Of a stretch of 64,000 bases of DNA, positions 1 through 10,800 are shown in pieces; the first letter of the stretch is position 1, and every line of letters starts with the position of its first letter. The notes below the pieces were generated by a model. That model was given only the letters and a program-made list of their open reading frames with translations, searched no databases and was not told the DNA's origin. The translations under genes and the position numbers were made by a program. This stretch comes from Calditrichia bacterium (GTDB lineage Bacteria > Calditrichota > Calditrichia > RBG-13-44-9 > J075): assembly GCA_020635015.1 (NCBI GenBank), contig JACKAP010000016.1, positions 1 to 64,000 on the forward strand. Reading direction: 5' to 3'.

Positions 1-95
1 GCGAAGAGCGAAGAGCGAAGAGCGAAGAGCGAAGAGACGCGACAAAGTCGCGTCTCTTCTAATCCAGCATCCAGCATCCAGCATCCAGCATCCAA
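1..95. repeat. Word repeats and 12-bp hairpin downstream of the T9SS cargo gene
   Basis: Positions 1-36 are a GCGAAGA direct repeat. Positions 32-58 form a perfect 12-bp stem with a 3-nt loop (AAGAGACGCGAC, AAA, GTCGCGTCTCTT). Positions 62-95 repeat the word ATCCAGC about five times and end next to the stop codon of the minus-strand gene at 99. The hairpin could terminate that transcript, but it has no clear T-run on that strand. A close relative of the ATCCAGC word recurs at 51971-52001, also beside a minus-strand stop codon. Confidence 0.6.
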
Positions 96-98
96 CAC

Positions 99-1187
99 CT
101 ACTTAATCAAAATCGCCTTGCGCGTTTCGCGGAATTTGCCGGCGGTGATCCGGTAGTAATAGATCCCGCTGGGGAGATCACGGGCTTCCCAGGTAATGCT
201 GTGCTCGCCGGCCGGAAGCTGCCGGTTGACCAGGGTGGCGACTTCCTGACCGAGGGCATTGTACACCGCCAGTGTCACCGCTGCGTGTTGCGGGAGGGCA
301 AAGCGGATTTGGGTGGAAGGGTTGAACGGATTGGGATAATTTTGTTCCAGATAGAACTCTTGAACCAGCGGTGCATTATCATCTTCTATGCCAGTGATAA
401 TGGCATCCAGGATCAACATTCCCTGGGCATCGTTAAAGTTTGGGTTGGTTTCTCCGAATTGGCTCTGTAGGCTGAGAACTTCGAAACCGTCTTTGATCAC
501 CCAGGTGTAGCCAATCCAACTCTCTGAAAAAGTTTGAATGATCAGAGTATCAAAAACTACGTAACTGCGGGAAATTACATCATCGCGGATCCGTAACGCA
601 TTGAAACTTCCTGATGGCAGGTGCAATGTGCCCCAGGCGTCAATGGTGGTTTGGGTGGAATCGATATCAATTGACGTGATTCCGCCAATCTCAAAAGTAT
701 CCGCTTCTACGCTCATCCAGGAGTTGTTATAAGCCGCTGGCAGCGGCACCATCTCGTTATCATACTCCAAAATGAGGGTGTCGAGAGTGTCCAAGGTTAC
801 CCGGGTGGCATATCCCAGATAATCAAGCATGCTGGGGGTAACATTCCAATAATGATATAATTCAAATGCCGTGTCAGATACAGTCTCAAGAAACCGGGCT
901 AAATTGGCATTCGGATAATGGCTGCTGTAGGGGGTCGAAGCCGGATCTAAGATATGCTGCTCCACAATCAGGGGAGAGGGCACGGTAGTGGTGCTGAAGT
1001 CCCATACCTGGTTGGGACCTGCAGAGCCGACATTGACCGGTATGTGCTCTCGCTGGTCGTCTAGAAGCCGAATGGTGGTGCCGATGGCTCCTAGAAAATC
1101 ATCCCCCGTGATGATGATCTGTGAAAATGCCGTACTGCTAAAAATTGCCAGTAAGCCGATTGTGAGCATCGAAACGATTTTTTGCAT
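99..1187 (-). CDS. Secreted protein with type IX secretion (T9SS type A) C-terminal sorting domain
   Basis: 362 residues. I chose the ATG at 1187 because AAGGAGG lies just upstream and a signal peptide follows directly (MQKIVSMLTIGLL, cleavage near AFSQ). A longer frame exists to 1256 but adds a non-signal leader. The middle (~25-270) is a beta-rich domain I do not recognise. The last ~85 residues (about 275-362) are a classic T9SS type A sorting domain: NYPNPFNPSTQIRF, then the LPAG and SGIYYYRI strands and a basic end. In known systems this domain takes the protein across the outer membrane and is removed or used for anchoring by PorU. It is the only protein in the window with this full tail. 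The function of the mature part is unknown. Confidence 0.88.
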   Translation of the reverse strand: MQKIVSMLTIGLLAIFSSTAFSQIIITGDDFLGAIGTTIRLLDDQREHIPVNVGSAGPNQVWDFSTTTVPSPLIVEQHILDPASTPYSSHYPNANLARFLETVSDTAFELYHYWNVTPSMLDYLGYATRVTLDTLDTLILEYDNEMVPLPAAYNNSWMSVEADTFEIGGITSIDIDSTQTTIDAWGTLHLPSGSFNALRIRDDVISRSYVVFDTLIIQTFSESWIGYTWVIKDGFEVLSLQSQFGETNPNFNDAQGMLILDAIITGIEDDNAPLVQEFYLEQNYPNPFNPSTQIRFALPQHAAVTLAVYNALGQEVATLVNRQLPAGEHSITWEARDLPSGIYYYRITAGKFRETRKAILIK

Positions 1188-1336
1188 GCTGCCTCCTTGG
1201 TATGAAATGAATGGATGAGAACTCGCCGCGCCCCTTATGATACCAGCCCGGCTCAAGTTCTTGGTTAGGAATTGGTCGCGAAATTATATTGATTTACGCT
1301 GGAACCTATTATAAATATTGAAGGAATGCAAGAAAA

Positions 1337-1423
1337 AAAGTGAGCGGGCAGCCGGGTCGATGGGAGAGAGGGGAGGATACATTTATGCCTGTCTGCCCAT
1401 CGCCCCGGCTGCCCGCTCACTTT
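1337..1423. repeat. 28-bp inverted repeat in the 1188-1802 intergenic region
   Basis: The arms 1337-1364 and 1396-1423 are reverse complements with a single mismatch, and the core is AGTGAGCGGGCAGCCGGG. The 31-nt loop is purine-rich. The structure lies upstream of the T9SS cargo gene and downstream of the giant gene's terminator-like hairpin, so it is not an obvious terminator for either. The rest of this 615-bp gap holds the repeats at 1521-1615 and 1737-1764 and no believable gene. The small frames there are repeat-derived. Confidence 0.7.
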
Positions 1424-1520
1424 GTTCCGCCGGTCGCTGAGCGCTGAGTACATCGTAGTAAAGTGTTTACATCCCCCTTTCTCCCCCTTCGAAGCTCATG
1501 ATACCCCACATCTTCCGAAC

Positions 1521-1615
1521 TAGCCCCGTCAGGGGCGTCCCAAGTCAACACCGGCCGCCAGGCCGGTGGAACAAACCCACCCACCATCCTAGCCTCGTCA
1601 GGGGCGTCCCAAGTC
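1521..1615. repeat. Direct repeat of a GTCAGGGGCGTCCCAAGTC word
   Basis: Two 26-bp copies at 1521-1546 and 1590-1615 differ at one base. A degenerate inverted copy lies at about 1762-1783 (GACGTGGGACGCC). Each copy contains the small self-complementary core GCCCCGTCAGGGGC (degraded to GCCTCGTCAGGGGC in the second copy). The apparent peptide with repeated TWDAPD in this stretch is a translation of the repeat, not a gene. Confidence 0.6.
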
Positions 1616-1736
1616 GATGCCGGTGGGGGCCGGTATCGAAAACAAGCACGTGCCACGCTGCTAAGGCTTCCCAGAACATAAATGCCATCACGCCCTGGGA
1701 CCACCCCTGCCGGGGCTCAAAAATCTTAAAAATACC

Positions 1737-1764
1737 GTCAGCACCGGCCTGCTGCGGTGCTGAC
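1737..1764 (-). terminator. Probable rho-independent terminator of the giant protein gene
   Basis: GTCAGCACCG and CGGTGCTGAC form a perfect 10-bp stem with an 8-nt loop, 38 bp past the stop codon of the minus-strand gene ending at 1803. On the minus strand the stem is followed by GGTATTTTTAAGATTTTT, a T-rich tail that fits intrinsic termination. Confidence 0.6.
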
Positions 1765-1802
1765 GTGGGACGCCCTGCGGGCTTTTGATACGGGTGGCAT
1801 GG

Positions 1803-4800
1803 TTATTCCTGGCGATCGACGATCGGAGGATCTCCGGGAGTCGCATTGGGCCGGGCGGTTTCGTCACCGGCTGGTTGCGTGCGAACCGGCGCGGTTGGTG
1901 TCGGCGTGCCGTTACCAGCGGGACGGGTCACCACGGGATTGGGCACCTGGGTGGATAGACCCTGGTTCAGCCGCCAGAATTGGTTCAGGTCGGTGACGTC
2001 GATCCCGCCATCAAGGTTGAAGTCGCCGGACTTCCCATAACCCCAGGCAGTACCGTTTTGCTGCCGCCATTCCGGATTCTGGTCGAGAATATCAATGCTG
2101 CCGTTTTGATTGGCATCGCCACTGAATAGCCCGAAAACCCCTCCTCCCAGGGCGCTCATGGCGTTGCTGCCAAAGGCCCTGTCCTGGCCGGTGGAGAAGT
2201 CGTACCGTGCGCCGGCGCCATTCAACAGTACCGCCGCCGCGCTCATGATGCTCAGATGATTGCGGTGATGGATCAGGATAAAATATGATCCTACGGCCAT
2301 CGAGGGAACGGATACTGCGCTGCTGCCGTCGAGGTCGGCCACGCTACCGTCGCTCATAAGGAGCGCGGCCCGGCTGGCGACTGCAGCACCGCCCTGGGCC
2401 TCGCGGAGCTGGATCAACACCCAATCGACGACGCCGGCCGGCATAGACGTCACCGACTCGCTGCCGGCGTAACTCCAGGGAGACGTGTCAAAAGGCTGAT
2501 CCAGCGGCAGCCATCCGGAATCGGAAAGCGTGGTGTGCATTGCACCCGCCGAATAAGGACCTTCCAGGAAGGCTTTGACATTGACCAGGATCGTGCCCAG
2601 GGTAGGCGTGAAGGTGGCGGTGATGGTCATATTGGAATCCAACTGCACCGTGTCCGGGTTGGCGCTGCCGGTCAGGTCGCCGCTCCAGCCGGTAAATTCA
2701 TAGCCTTCCACCGGATTGGCGGTCAGGATCACCACTGCGCCGCTGTCATAGACGCTGGCGCTGAGCAGGCCTTCGATGGGCTGAATGGGCGGGCTGCCCG
2801 GCCCATCGTTGCTAAGACGTTGCGCCGAAACCGTTCCAGTGGCTAAACTTACCGTTCCGCCTCCGCCATCTGTGAGGTTGATGCTGCCACCCGATGGTGT
2901 AGCTGTTGGGGCAGCGGGAACCGTCAACGCAACCGTTCCCATTCCCAGCGTGTCAATTGTGAGCATAAATTGGCGGATAAAGCTCGCGCTTACCTGCTTG
3001 TCGCCGGTCATCAGAATGGAGGCCGGGTTGGCGCTGCCGGAGAGGTCGCCGCCCCAACTGCCGAAGCGATACCCCGCATCCGGCTGCGCCGTTAGAGTGA
3101 CCAGGTCGCCATTGTTGTAGCTGGCCTGATCGGGATCGATCTGAATGGCGCCGCCGCTGCCGGCCGAGGTGCTGAGCAAGAAAGCGCCACTGCGCGGTTT
3201 CAGCTCAAAACCGATCACCGCCCAGTCGGTGTTGTTGTTAAAGGAGCCGTCCAATTTTACGGTGCCGGCTGTCTCGACAAAGCGGTCCTGCACCGCCACG
3301 CCGATACGGTCGCCGAACAGGCCGGCGGACATTTCTCCCCGCTCCAGATAGTTCACCCCCGGCTCATGCAAGCGGTTGCGCAGTGCCACAGCACCGAAAA
3401 GGAAGGCTTTATCCACCGTGGTGGTGTAATCGAATTCATAGGCATTCCCGTCAGTCCCACCGGAGCAGAGCCCGCCGATGCCGTTGCTGTTCGCTGAGAG
3501 CACGCTGCCGATCGGATCGGCGCTGTCCACCCCGCTATAGCGGGTGATCGCCATGACTGCATTGACCGCCGTGCCGTTCAGGCTGACGCTGACCGTGCCG
3601 CTGCCGGAGGGAGTGCCCTGGGCCATCCAGACTTCCACCCCGGTGTTGAGGCGGCCGCTACACTGAGAGGCGACCAGGCTCCAGGTGAGGCCCAAGCCGT
3701 TTACCGCACCCACAGTGATGTAGGGGCGGGTGGAGACGGAGACCAGGTAGAGATCGCCAGCCACCGCGGTAACGGGTTGGGCAGTACTCAGGAGGGCGGA
3801 ATTGTTGACCGAATCGAGCGAGACCGCCTCGAAAGCGATCGGGCTGGCCTTGACAAAATTGGCGGTCACATTCTTATCGCCGTTCATCAACAGGGCCTCC
3901 GGATTGACGCTGCCGCTGAGGTCGCCGCTCCATCCGGCAAAATCATAGCCGGGCGCGGGGCTGGCGCTCACGGTCACCACGGCGGCGCTGTCGAAAATAC
4001 TGCTGTCCGGAGCGGCTGCAATGCTGCCGCCGGAAGTGGCGCTGAGGTTGAGGGCAAATTGGCGGATAAAGCCGGCGCTGACGGTCTTGTCGCCGTCAAT
4101 CACCAGGCTGTCGGGATTGGTGTTGCCGGAGAGGTCGCCGCCCCAGCCGCTAAAGCGATGCCCGGAGTCGGCTACCGCACTGAAGCGCACGATGGTGCCC
4201 CCGGCATAAGTGCCGCCCGGAGGATCGAGTACGATCCCGCCGGCCCCCAGGGTATCCAGCGTGACGCTGAACTGCAGGGTGTTAAAGGGAACAAAGCTCG
4301 CCGTAACGGATTTGTCCGCATCCATCAGAATACTGTCGACCGCTGCGCTGCCGGAGAGGTCACCGCTCCAGCCGGCAAAGACGAAACCGGAATCGGCCAC
4401 CGCGCTGAGGGTGACGGTGCTGCCGGTGTTGTAGATGCCCCCGGGAGGATTCAGCGAGACACTGCCGCTGCCGCTGAGATTCACCGTCAGCACATGGGCC
4501 GGCACGAAGGTGGCAGTGACGGTTTTATGGCTGTCGATGACGATACTGTCCGGGTTCGCGCTGCCGGAGAGATCTCCGCTCCAGCCGGCAAAACCGTACC
4601 CGGAATCGGGCTGGGCGGTGAGGGTCACCACCGCCGCGCTGTCGTAGACGCCGCCGGCCGGGTTCAATACCACTCCGCCAAACCCAACGGTATCGATATT
4701 CAAGCTGTAGCTGGGCACGAACAGCGCCTGCACGGCCTTGTCGCTATCCATCAGCAAATTGGCCACAGTGTCGCTGCCGGCCAGGCCGCCGCTCCATCCG

Positions 4801-7800
4801 GCAAAGGCGTAGCCCGAATCCGGTTGGGCGGTGAGGGTGACTACTGCGGCGCTATCATAAATCTCCCCGGGAGGATTGACGCTGACCCCGCCATTGCCGA
4901 CCGTGTCGATGGTGAGAGCAAAGCGGGCCAGGAAATTGGCGGTCACGGTTTTCGGTCCGCCCATCAAGATGCTGTCGGGATTGGCGCTGCCGGCCAGGTC
5001 GCCGCTCCAGTTGGTGAAAATGTAACCGGAATCAGGCACTGCCGTCAGGGTTACCCACGATCCGGCAGCGTAGAGACTTTCCGCCGGTTCTGCCTGCACA
5101 CTGCCCCGGCTGACGGTCTGGGTGGTGAGGGGATAGAGGGTGGTCGAGGGACGGATCTCCACTCCGATTAGCGCCCAGTCGGTGGGATTGTTCAGCAGCC
5201 CATCCACCGCGCGCAGCGAGGGGGCGGCTACCGGCACATCCTGCACCGCCAGGCCGATTTCGTCGGCGCCGCTGCCGGTGCGGATCTCCGCCCGTTCGAT
5301 GTAGCCGATACCCGGCTCGTTGACCCGGTTGCGCATCGCCACCGCCCCGAAGACCACGGAGTTGACGGCGGTGGTTTGAATATTAAGGGAATAGCTGCCG
5401 CTGTCGGTGCCCCCCAGGCAACTGCCGTTCAGGCCGTTGGTGTTGCCGGAGATCACTGCCGCGACCGGGTCTACCTGGCGCACGCCGGAATATCGGGAGA
5501 CGGTAATGACCCCGGTGCTGACCACGTCGGAGAGCGCTACCGACACCGGCCCGTCACTGCTGGGCGTGCCCTGGGCCATCCATACTTCCACCCCGGTCTG
5601 GCTGCGGCCGCTGCATTGCGAGCGCACCAGGGTCCAGCTCAGGCCAAGTCCCTCCATCGCCAGCGCTTCCCGGAAGGGGCGGGTGGATATCGCCGCCAGG
5701 TAGAGATGGCCGTTCCCGGCAGTCAGGCTGCTGTCGGTGGTCATGATGTTGCTGCCCGCCACCGTGTCGGTGACCGTCTCCTCATGGGTGATCTGGCTGT
5801 TGCTCAGAAACACCGCCTGCACCTGGCGGTCGCTGCTCATGGTGATGTTGCGCTCGCTGGCGGTGCCGGTCACATCCCCTTCCCAGCCGCTGAAATAAAA
5901 GCCGGAGTCGGCGATGGCGCTCATGGTGACCACAGTGGCGCTGTCATAAATGCCGCCGGGAGGATCGAGGTTGACGATGCCTCCGCCGATGGTGTCGATA
6001 TCCAGTATAAATTGGCGTAGAAAGCTGGCACTGACCGACTTGTCGCCGTCGATTAACAGGGTGTCGGGATTCACCAGCCCGCTGAGGTCGCCGCCCCAGC
6101 CGCTAAAGCGGTGGGCGGAGTCTGGCAGCGCGGTAAAGATCACCTCAGTGCCTCCGCTATAGCTGCCCCCCGGCGGATCGAGAGCAATGCCCCCGGCGCC
6201 GATGGTATCCAACGTAACCGTAAAGCTGAGGGAAGACAGCAGTTCGAAGCTGGCGGTGACGGTGCGATTGGTGTCCATCACCAGGCTGTCGGGATTGGCG
6301 CTGCCGGTCAGGTCGCCGCTCCAGCCGGTGAAAATATAGCCGGAATCCGGCACGGCGGTCAGCACCACGACGCTGGCGCTGTCAAAGGCTGAAACGGGGG
6401 GATCGAACTGCACCGTGCCGGCGCCATTGATTTGGGTGGTGATGATATAAGCCGGCACGAAGGTCGCGCTGATCACCAGATTGGAGTCCATTGCCACCGA
6501 ATCGGGATTGGCCCTGCCGGAGAGGTTGCCGCCCCAGCCGGCGAAGTTATACCCGGAATCCGGCACCGCCGTCAGCGTGACGACGTGGGCGCTGTCATAA
6601 ACCCCACCGGGAGGATCGAGGATGACCCCCCCAAAGCCGATGGTGTCGATGGTGAGGGTATAGCTGGGCAAAAACAACGCCTGCAGGGTTTTGTCGCTGT
6701 CCATCACCAGATTGAGCAGCGTATCGCTGCCGGTAGAATCGCCGCTCCAGCCGGCGAAGGCATACCCGGAATCCGGGCTGGCGGTCAGGGTGACGACGGT
6801 GGCGCTGTCGTAAATCCCGCCGGCGGGGTCGATGTTGACGCTGCCTGGACCGACGCTGCTGACGTTCAGGGCAAAGCGGGCCAGAAAGTTGGCGGTCACC
6901 GCCTTATTGCCCAGCATGGTAAGGCTCTCGGGATTGGTGCTGCCGGAAAGATCGCCGCTCCAGCCGGTGAAGATATAGCCGGAATCCGGCAGCGCGGTGA
7001 GGGTGACCACCGCGGCGGAGTCGTAGATCCCCCCGGCCGGATCGAGTTGGATGCTGCCCCGGCTGACCGTGGCGGTGCTGAGCGTATAAAGGGTCGCTGC
7101 CGGGCGGATTTCCAGCGCCACCAGCGCCCAGTCGGCATCATTATTGAAGGTGCCGTTGAACGGCACGCTGGCGGGGGTCTCGATCAGTTTGTCCTGCACC
7201 GCCAGGCCGATCTCATCGGCGCCGATGCCGACATTCACCTCGGCCCGCTCGAGGTATCCCGCGCCGGGCTCGTTGATGCGGTTGCGCGGCGCAATCGCTC
7301 CGAAAACGAAGGCTTTTTCGTCGGTCGTGGTGATGTCCAGCGAATAGGAGGGCGAATCGATGCCCCCGGTGCAAAGGGCAAAAAGCCCGTTGGCATTGCC
7401 GGAGATCACCGCGCCCACCGGATCGGCGCCGTGCACTCCGGAATAGCGCGAGACGGTCAGGGCAGCGGTGAAGGGATTGCTGGAGAAATATACCGTCACC
7501 TGCCCGTCGCCAGTGGGCGTTCCCTGGGCCATCCATACTTCCACGCCGGTGTTGTCGCGGCCGCTGCATTGGCCGGCCACCAGAGTCCAGCTCAAGCCGA
7601 GACCGGTCAGGGAATCGGCTTCCCGGAAAGGACGGGTCGAAACCGCTGCCAGGTAGAGATCGCCGCTCACTGCCGTGATGATGGGCGCGGCGGTGAAGGC
7701 GGCGGCGCCGTCAGAACTTGTATCGCTGTAGGTCGCCTCATGGGTGATGGTGGTGAGCGGGCTGAATGTGGCGCTGACCTGGCGGTCGCCGTCGAGGGTG

Positions 7801-10800
7801 ATGGTGGTCGGGTTGAGGCTTCCGCTGAGGTCGCCGCCCCAGCTGCTGAAGGTCCAGGTGGGCGCCGGATTGGCGGTCACGGTGACCACGGTGGCGCTGT
7901 CATAGATCCCGCCGGCCGGCGACAGGCTGACGCCCCCCAGCCCTATCGTGTCCACCGCCAGGGCAAAGCGGCGGGTAAAACTGGGGGTAATCGACTTGTG
8001 GCCGTCGATCACTATCGTATCCGGATTGGCGGATCCGCTCAGATCGCCGTCCCAATCGCGGAAGCGGTATCCGGAATCGGGCAGGGCGATGACCTCCACC
8101 TCGGTGTTGCCAAAATAGATCCCGCCGGGTGGATTCAACTGAACACTGCCCCCTTTGACGTTGTTCACGGTGAGATTAAACTGCAGATTGCCGATCTCAT
8201 CGAAGCTGGCGGTGACGGTCTTGTGACCGTCCATCACCAGGGTGTCGCTGCTGAGCGTGCCGGAGAGGTCGCCGCTCCAGCCGGCAAAGCCATAACCGGC
8301 ATCCGGCAGGGCGGTCAAGATCACCACGCTGGCGCTGTCATAGGTGCCGCCGGGCGGGTTCAGATCGACCGACCCAAAGCCGCTGATGTTCACGGTCAGG
8401 TCATAGCGGGGTATAAAATGGGCGGTGACGGTTTTGGGGCCGTCCATCAGCAAACTGTCCGGATTGGCGCTGCCGCCAAGGTCGTCCGTCCAATAGCCGA
8501 AGTAGAAACCCGGGTCCGGAGTGGCGGTGAGGTAGACCACGGTGGCGCTGTCGTAGGTGCCGCCGGAGGGACTCAGGCCGATGCTGCCTCCGCCGGAGAG
8601 GTTGGTCGTCAGGTCATATCGGGGGTAAAAGATCCCCGAGATCTGCTTATGATCGTCCATCACGATATTGACCGGATTGCTGCTGCCCAGGAGGTCGCCG
8701 TCCCAGCGGATAAAGCGGTGGCCGGCATCCGGATTGGCGGTGAGGGTGACCACGGTGGCGCTGTCGTAAATGCCTCCGGGAGGATCGAGGGTAATACCGC
8801 CCATCCCCAGCGTGTCGAGAGCCAGGGTGTATTGGGGGATAAAGGTCGCGGTCACTGCTTTATCGCTGTCCATGGTGAGCGTTTCCGGGTTGGCGCTGCC
8901 GCTCAGATCGCCGCTCCAACCGCTGAAGCGGTGGCCGGCATCCGGATTGGCGGTGAGGGTGACCACGGTGGCGCTGTCGTAAATGCCTCCGGCCGGATCC
9001 AGGGTAATGCTGCCGGCGCTGAAGGTGGAGGTGTCGAGAGTATATACCGTATTTCCCGGACGCAACGCCAGGGCGATGACCGCCCAGTCGGCATCGCCGC
9101 TTAAGATGCCGTTAAAGGTCTTGACGGAAGCGCTGGGAACATCATCCTGCTGCACCGCCAGGGTGGCGACAACCCCTCCGGCGCCCTGGGAGCGTTCACT
9201 TAGCTCGGTATAGCCTGCCCCGGGAGTGTTGGTGCGATTGCGGGACGCGATTGCGCCAAAAACCATGCTGCCGTCGGTGAGGGTGGTGATGTCGAAGCTA
9301 TAGGCGCTATTATCGACGCCGCTGATACAGTCGCCGCCCAGGCCCGCGGTATTGCCCGAGATCAGGGTGTCTACCGGGGTGATGCGGTGTACCCCGGAAT
9401 AGCGGGATACGGTGATGACGGCGTTGGAAGGCGCGGTTGGGAAGGTGGCGGTGACCGCCTCATCGCCGGCAGGGATGCCCTGAGCGAGCCAGATCTCCAC
9501 CCCGGTATTACCGCGCCCGCTGCACTGGGAAGCCAGGCGGGTCCAACTGAGCCCCATCCCGGATACCGCATCGGCTTCGACCAGCGGCCGGGTGGTGATG
9601 GCGGCCAGGTAAACGTCGTTGGAAACGGCGGTTAATGCGACATCGGTCGTGACCGTGGTTAACGCGCTGGAAGCGCCGTTGCGGGTTTCCTGGTGAAAAA
9701 TCGGTCCCACTCCGCTGCTTTGGGGAATAAAATTGGCGGTGACCGCATAATCACGGTCCATATAGAGCGTTTCCGGGTTGAGGGTGCCGGAAAGATCGCC
9801 GCTCCAGCCCACAAACGTATAGCCGGGATCGGGAATCGCCGTCAGGGTGACGGTGGTGACCGTATTATAAGATCCTCCGGCGGGATTCAAATCCACGCTG
9901 CCGGAACCGGTGGTGGTGATATTCAGGTCAAACGGAGGCAAGGACACTTCAAAAATTTCATCGCTGGTGTCGCTGCCGCCGCCGGTGGTAACGGTGATGG
10001 TTCCGTCGGTGACGCCGTCCGGAACCGTCACCTCGATGATGTTGTCGTTCACCACAGTGAAGCTGGTCGCTGCCACGCCGTTGAAAGTCACAGAGGTGGT
10101 GCCGGTAAAGCTGCGCCCGGTGAGGGTGATCAACGCACCGGCAGCGGCGAATTGTGGCGAAAAAGACTGCAGGATCGGCGCTTCGCTCAATTCGAAATAA
10201 TTGTGAAAATAGTAATGGGTGTAGAGATCACCGGCCAGGATCAGGATGCCGGTGCTGTCGTTGACGTTTTGCTTGGTGGAGGTGACGTTATCGATATTGA
10301 GATCGCTGGCGCTTTCAATAACCGGAGTGCCGAGGCCGGATGGGAATGAGATACTGCTGAGGCTGCTGGTTTTCCGGTAGATGATTTCCGGTCCGGTGAG
10401 CTTGCTTTTGGCGAAAACATAGATCTGGTCATCTGCCTCATCGATCAGCAGAATCGGGCGGGTGAGGCGCTCGCTGTAGATCGAGTACTCATAGCGGCTC
10501 CAGACACCGGCAGCATTGCGCTTGATCAGATAGAGCGACGGATCGGCGCCGGTCAGGCTGGTTTTCACCATGGCATAAACATCACCGCTGGAGGTCGTTT
10601 TCAGGTTGATATGGTCGTCGGTCATGTTGCCGAGCAGGGCATCGGCCAGTGCGTCTTCCCGGGCGCTCCAGACCATGTCGGCATCGGCATCGTTGTGCGC
10701 TGAAAAATAAGTGATGGAATCATTGTGATTGCTCCAGAGGATCCCGATCTTATCACCTCCGAAGGCGATAATGGAGGCGATATCATCGTCGCTGGTGCTG

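Noticed and set aside
62..95. Possible CRISPR-like or tRNA-derived array from the ATCCAGC repeats
   Set aside because: The units are 7 bp with no spacers and there are no cas genes; they are simple tandem words.
1417..1704. Possible small protein with repeated TWDAPD
   Set aside because: It is the translation of the intergenic direct repeat, with no RBS or homology I can see.
6432..9104. Plus-strand open frame of 890 codons and similar long antisense frames over the repeat genes (3777-5171, 21542-22798, 25055-26887)
   Set aside because: They mirror the repeats on the minus strand, have low-complexity Gly/Ala/His-rich composition, no RBS or signal peptide, and the sense frames carry the clear domains.
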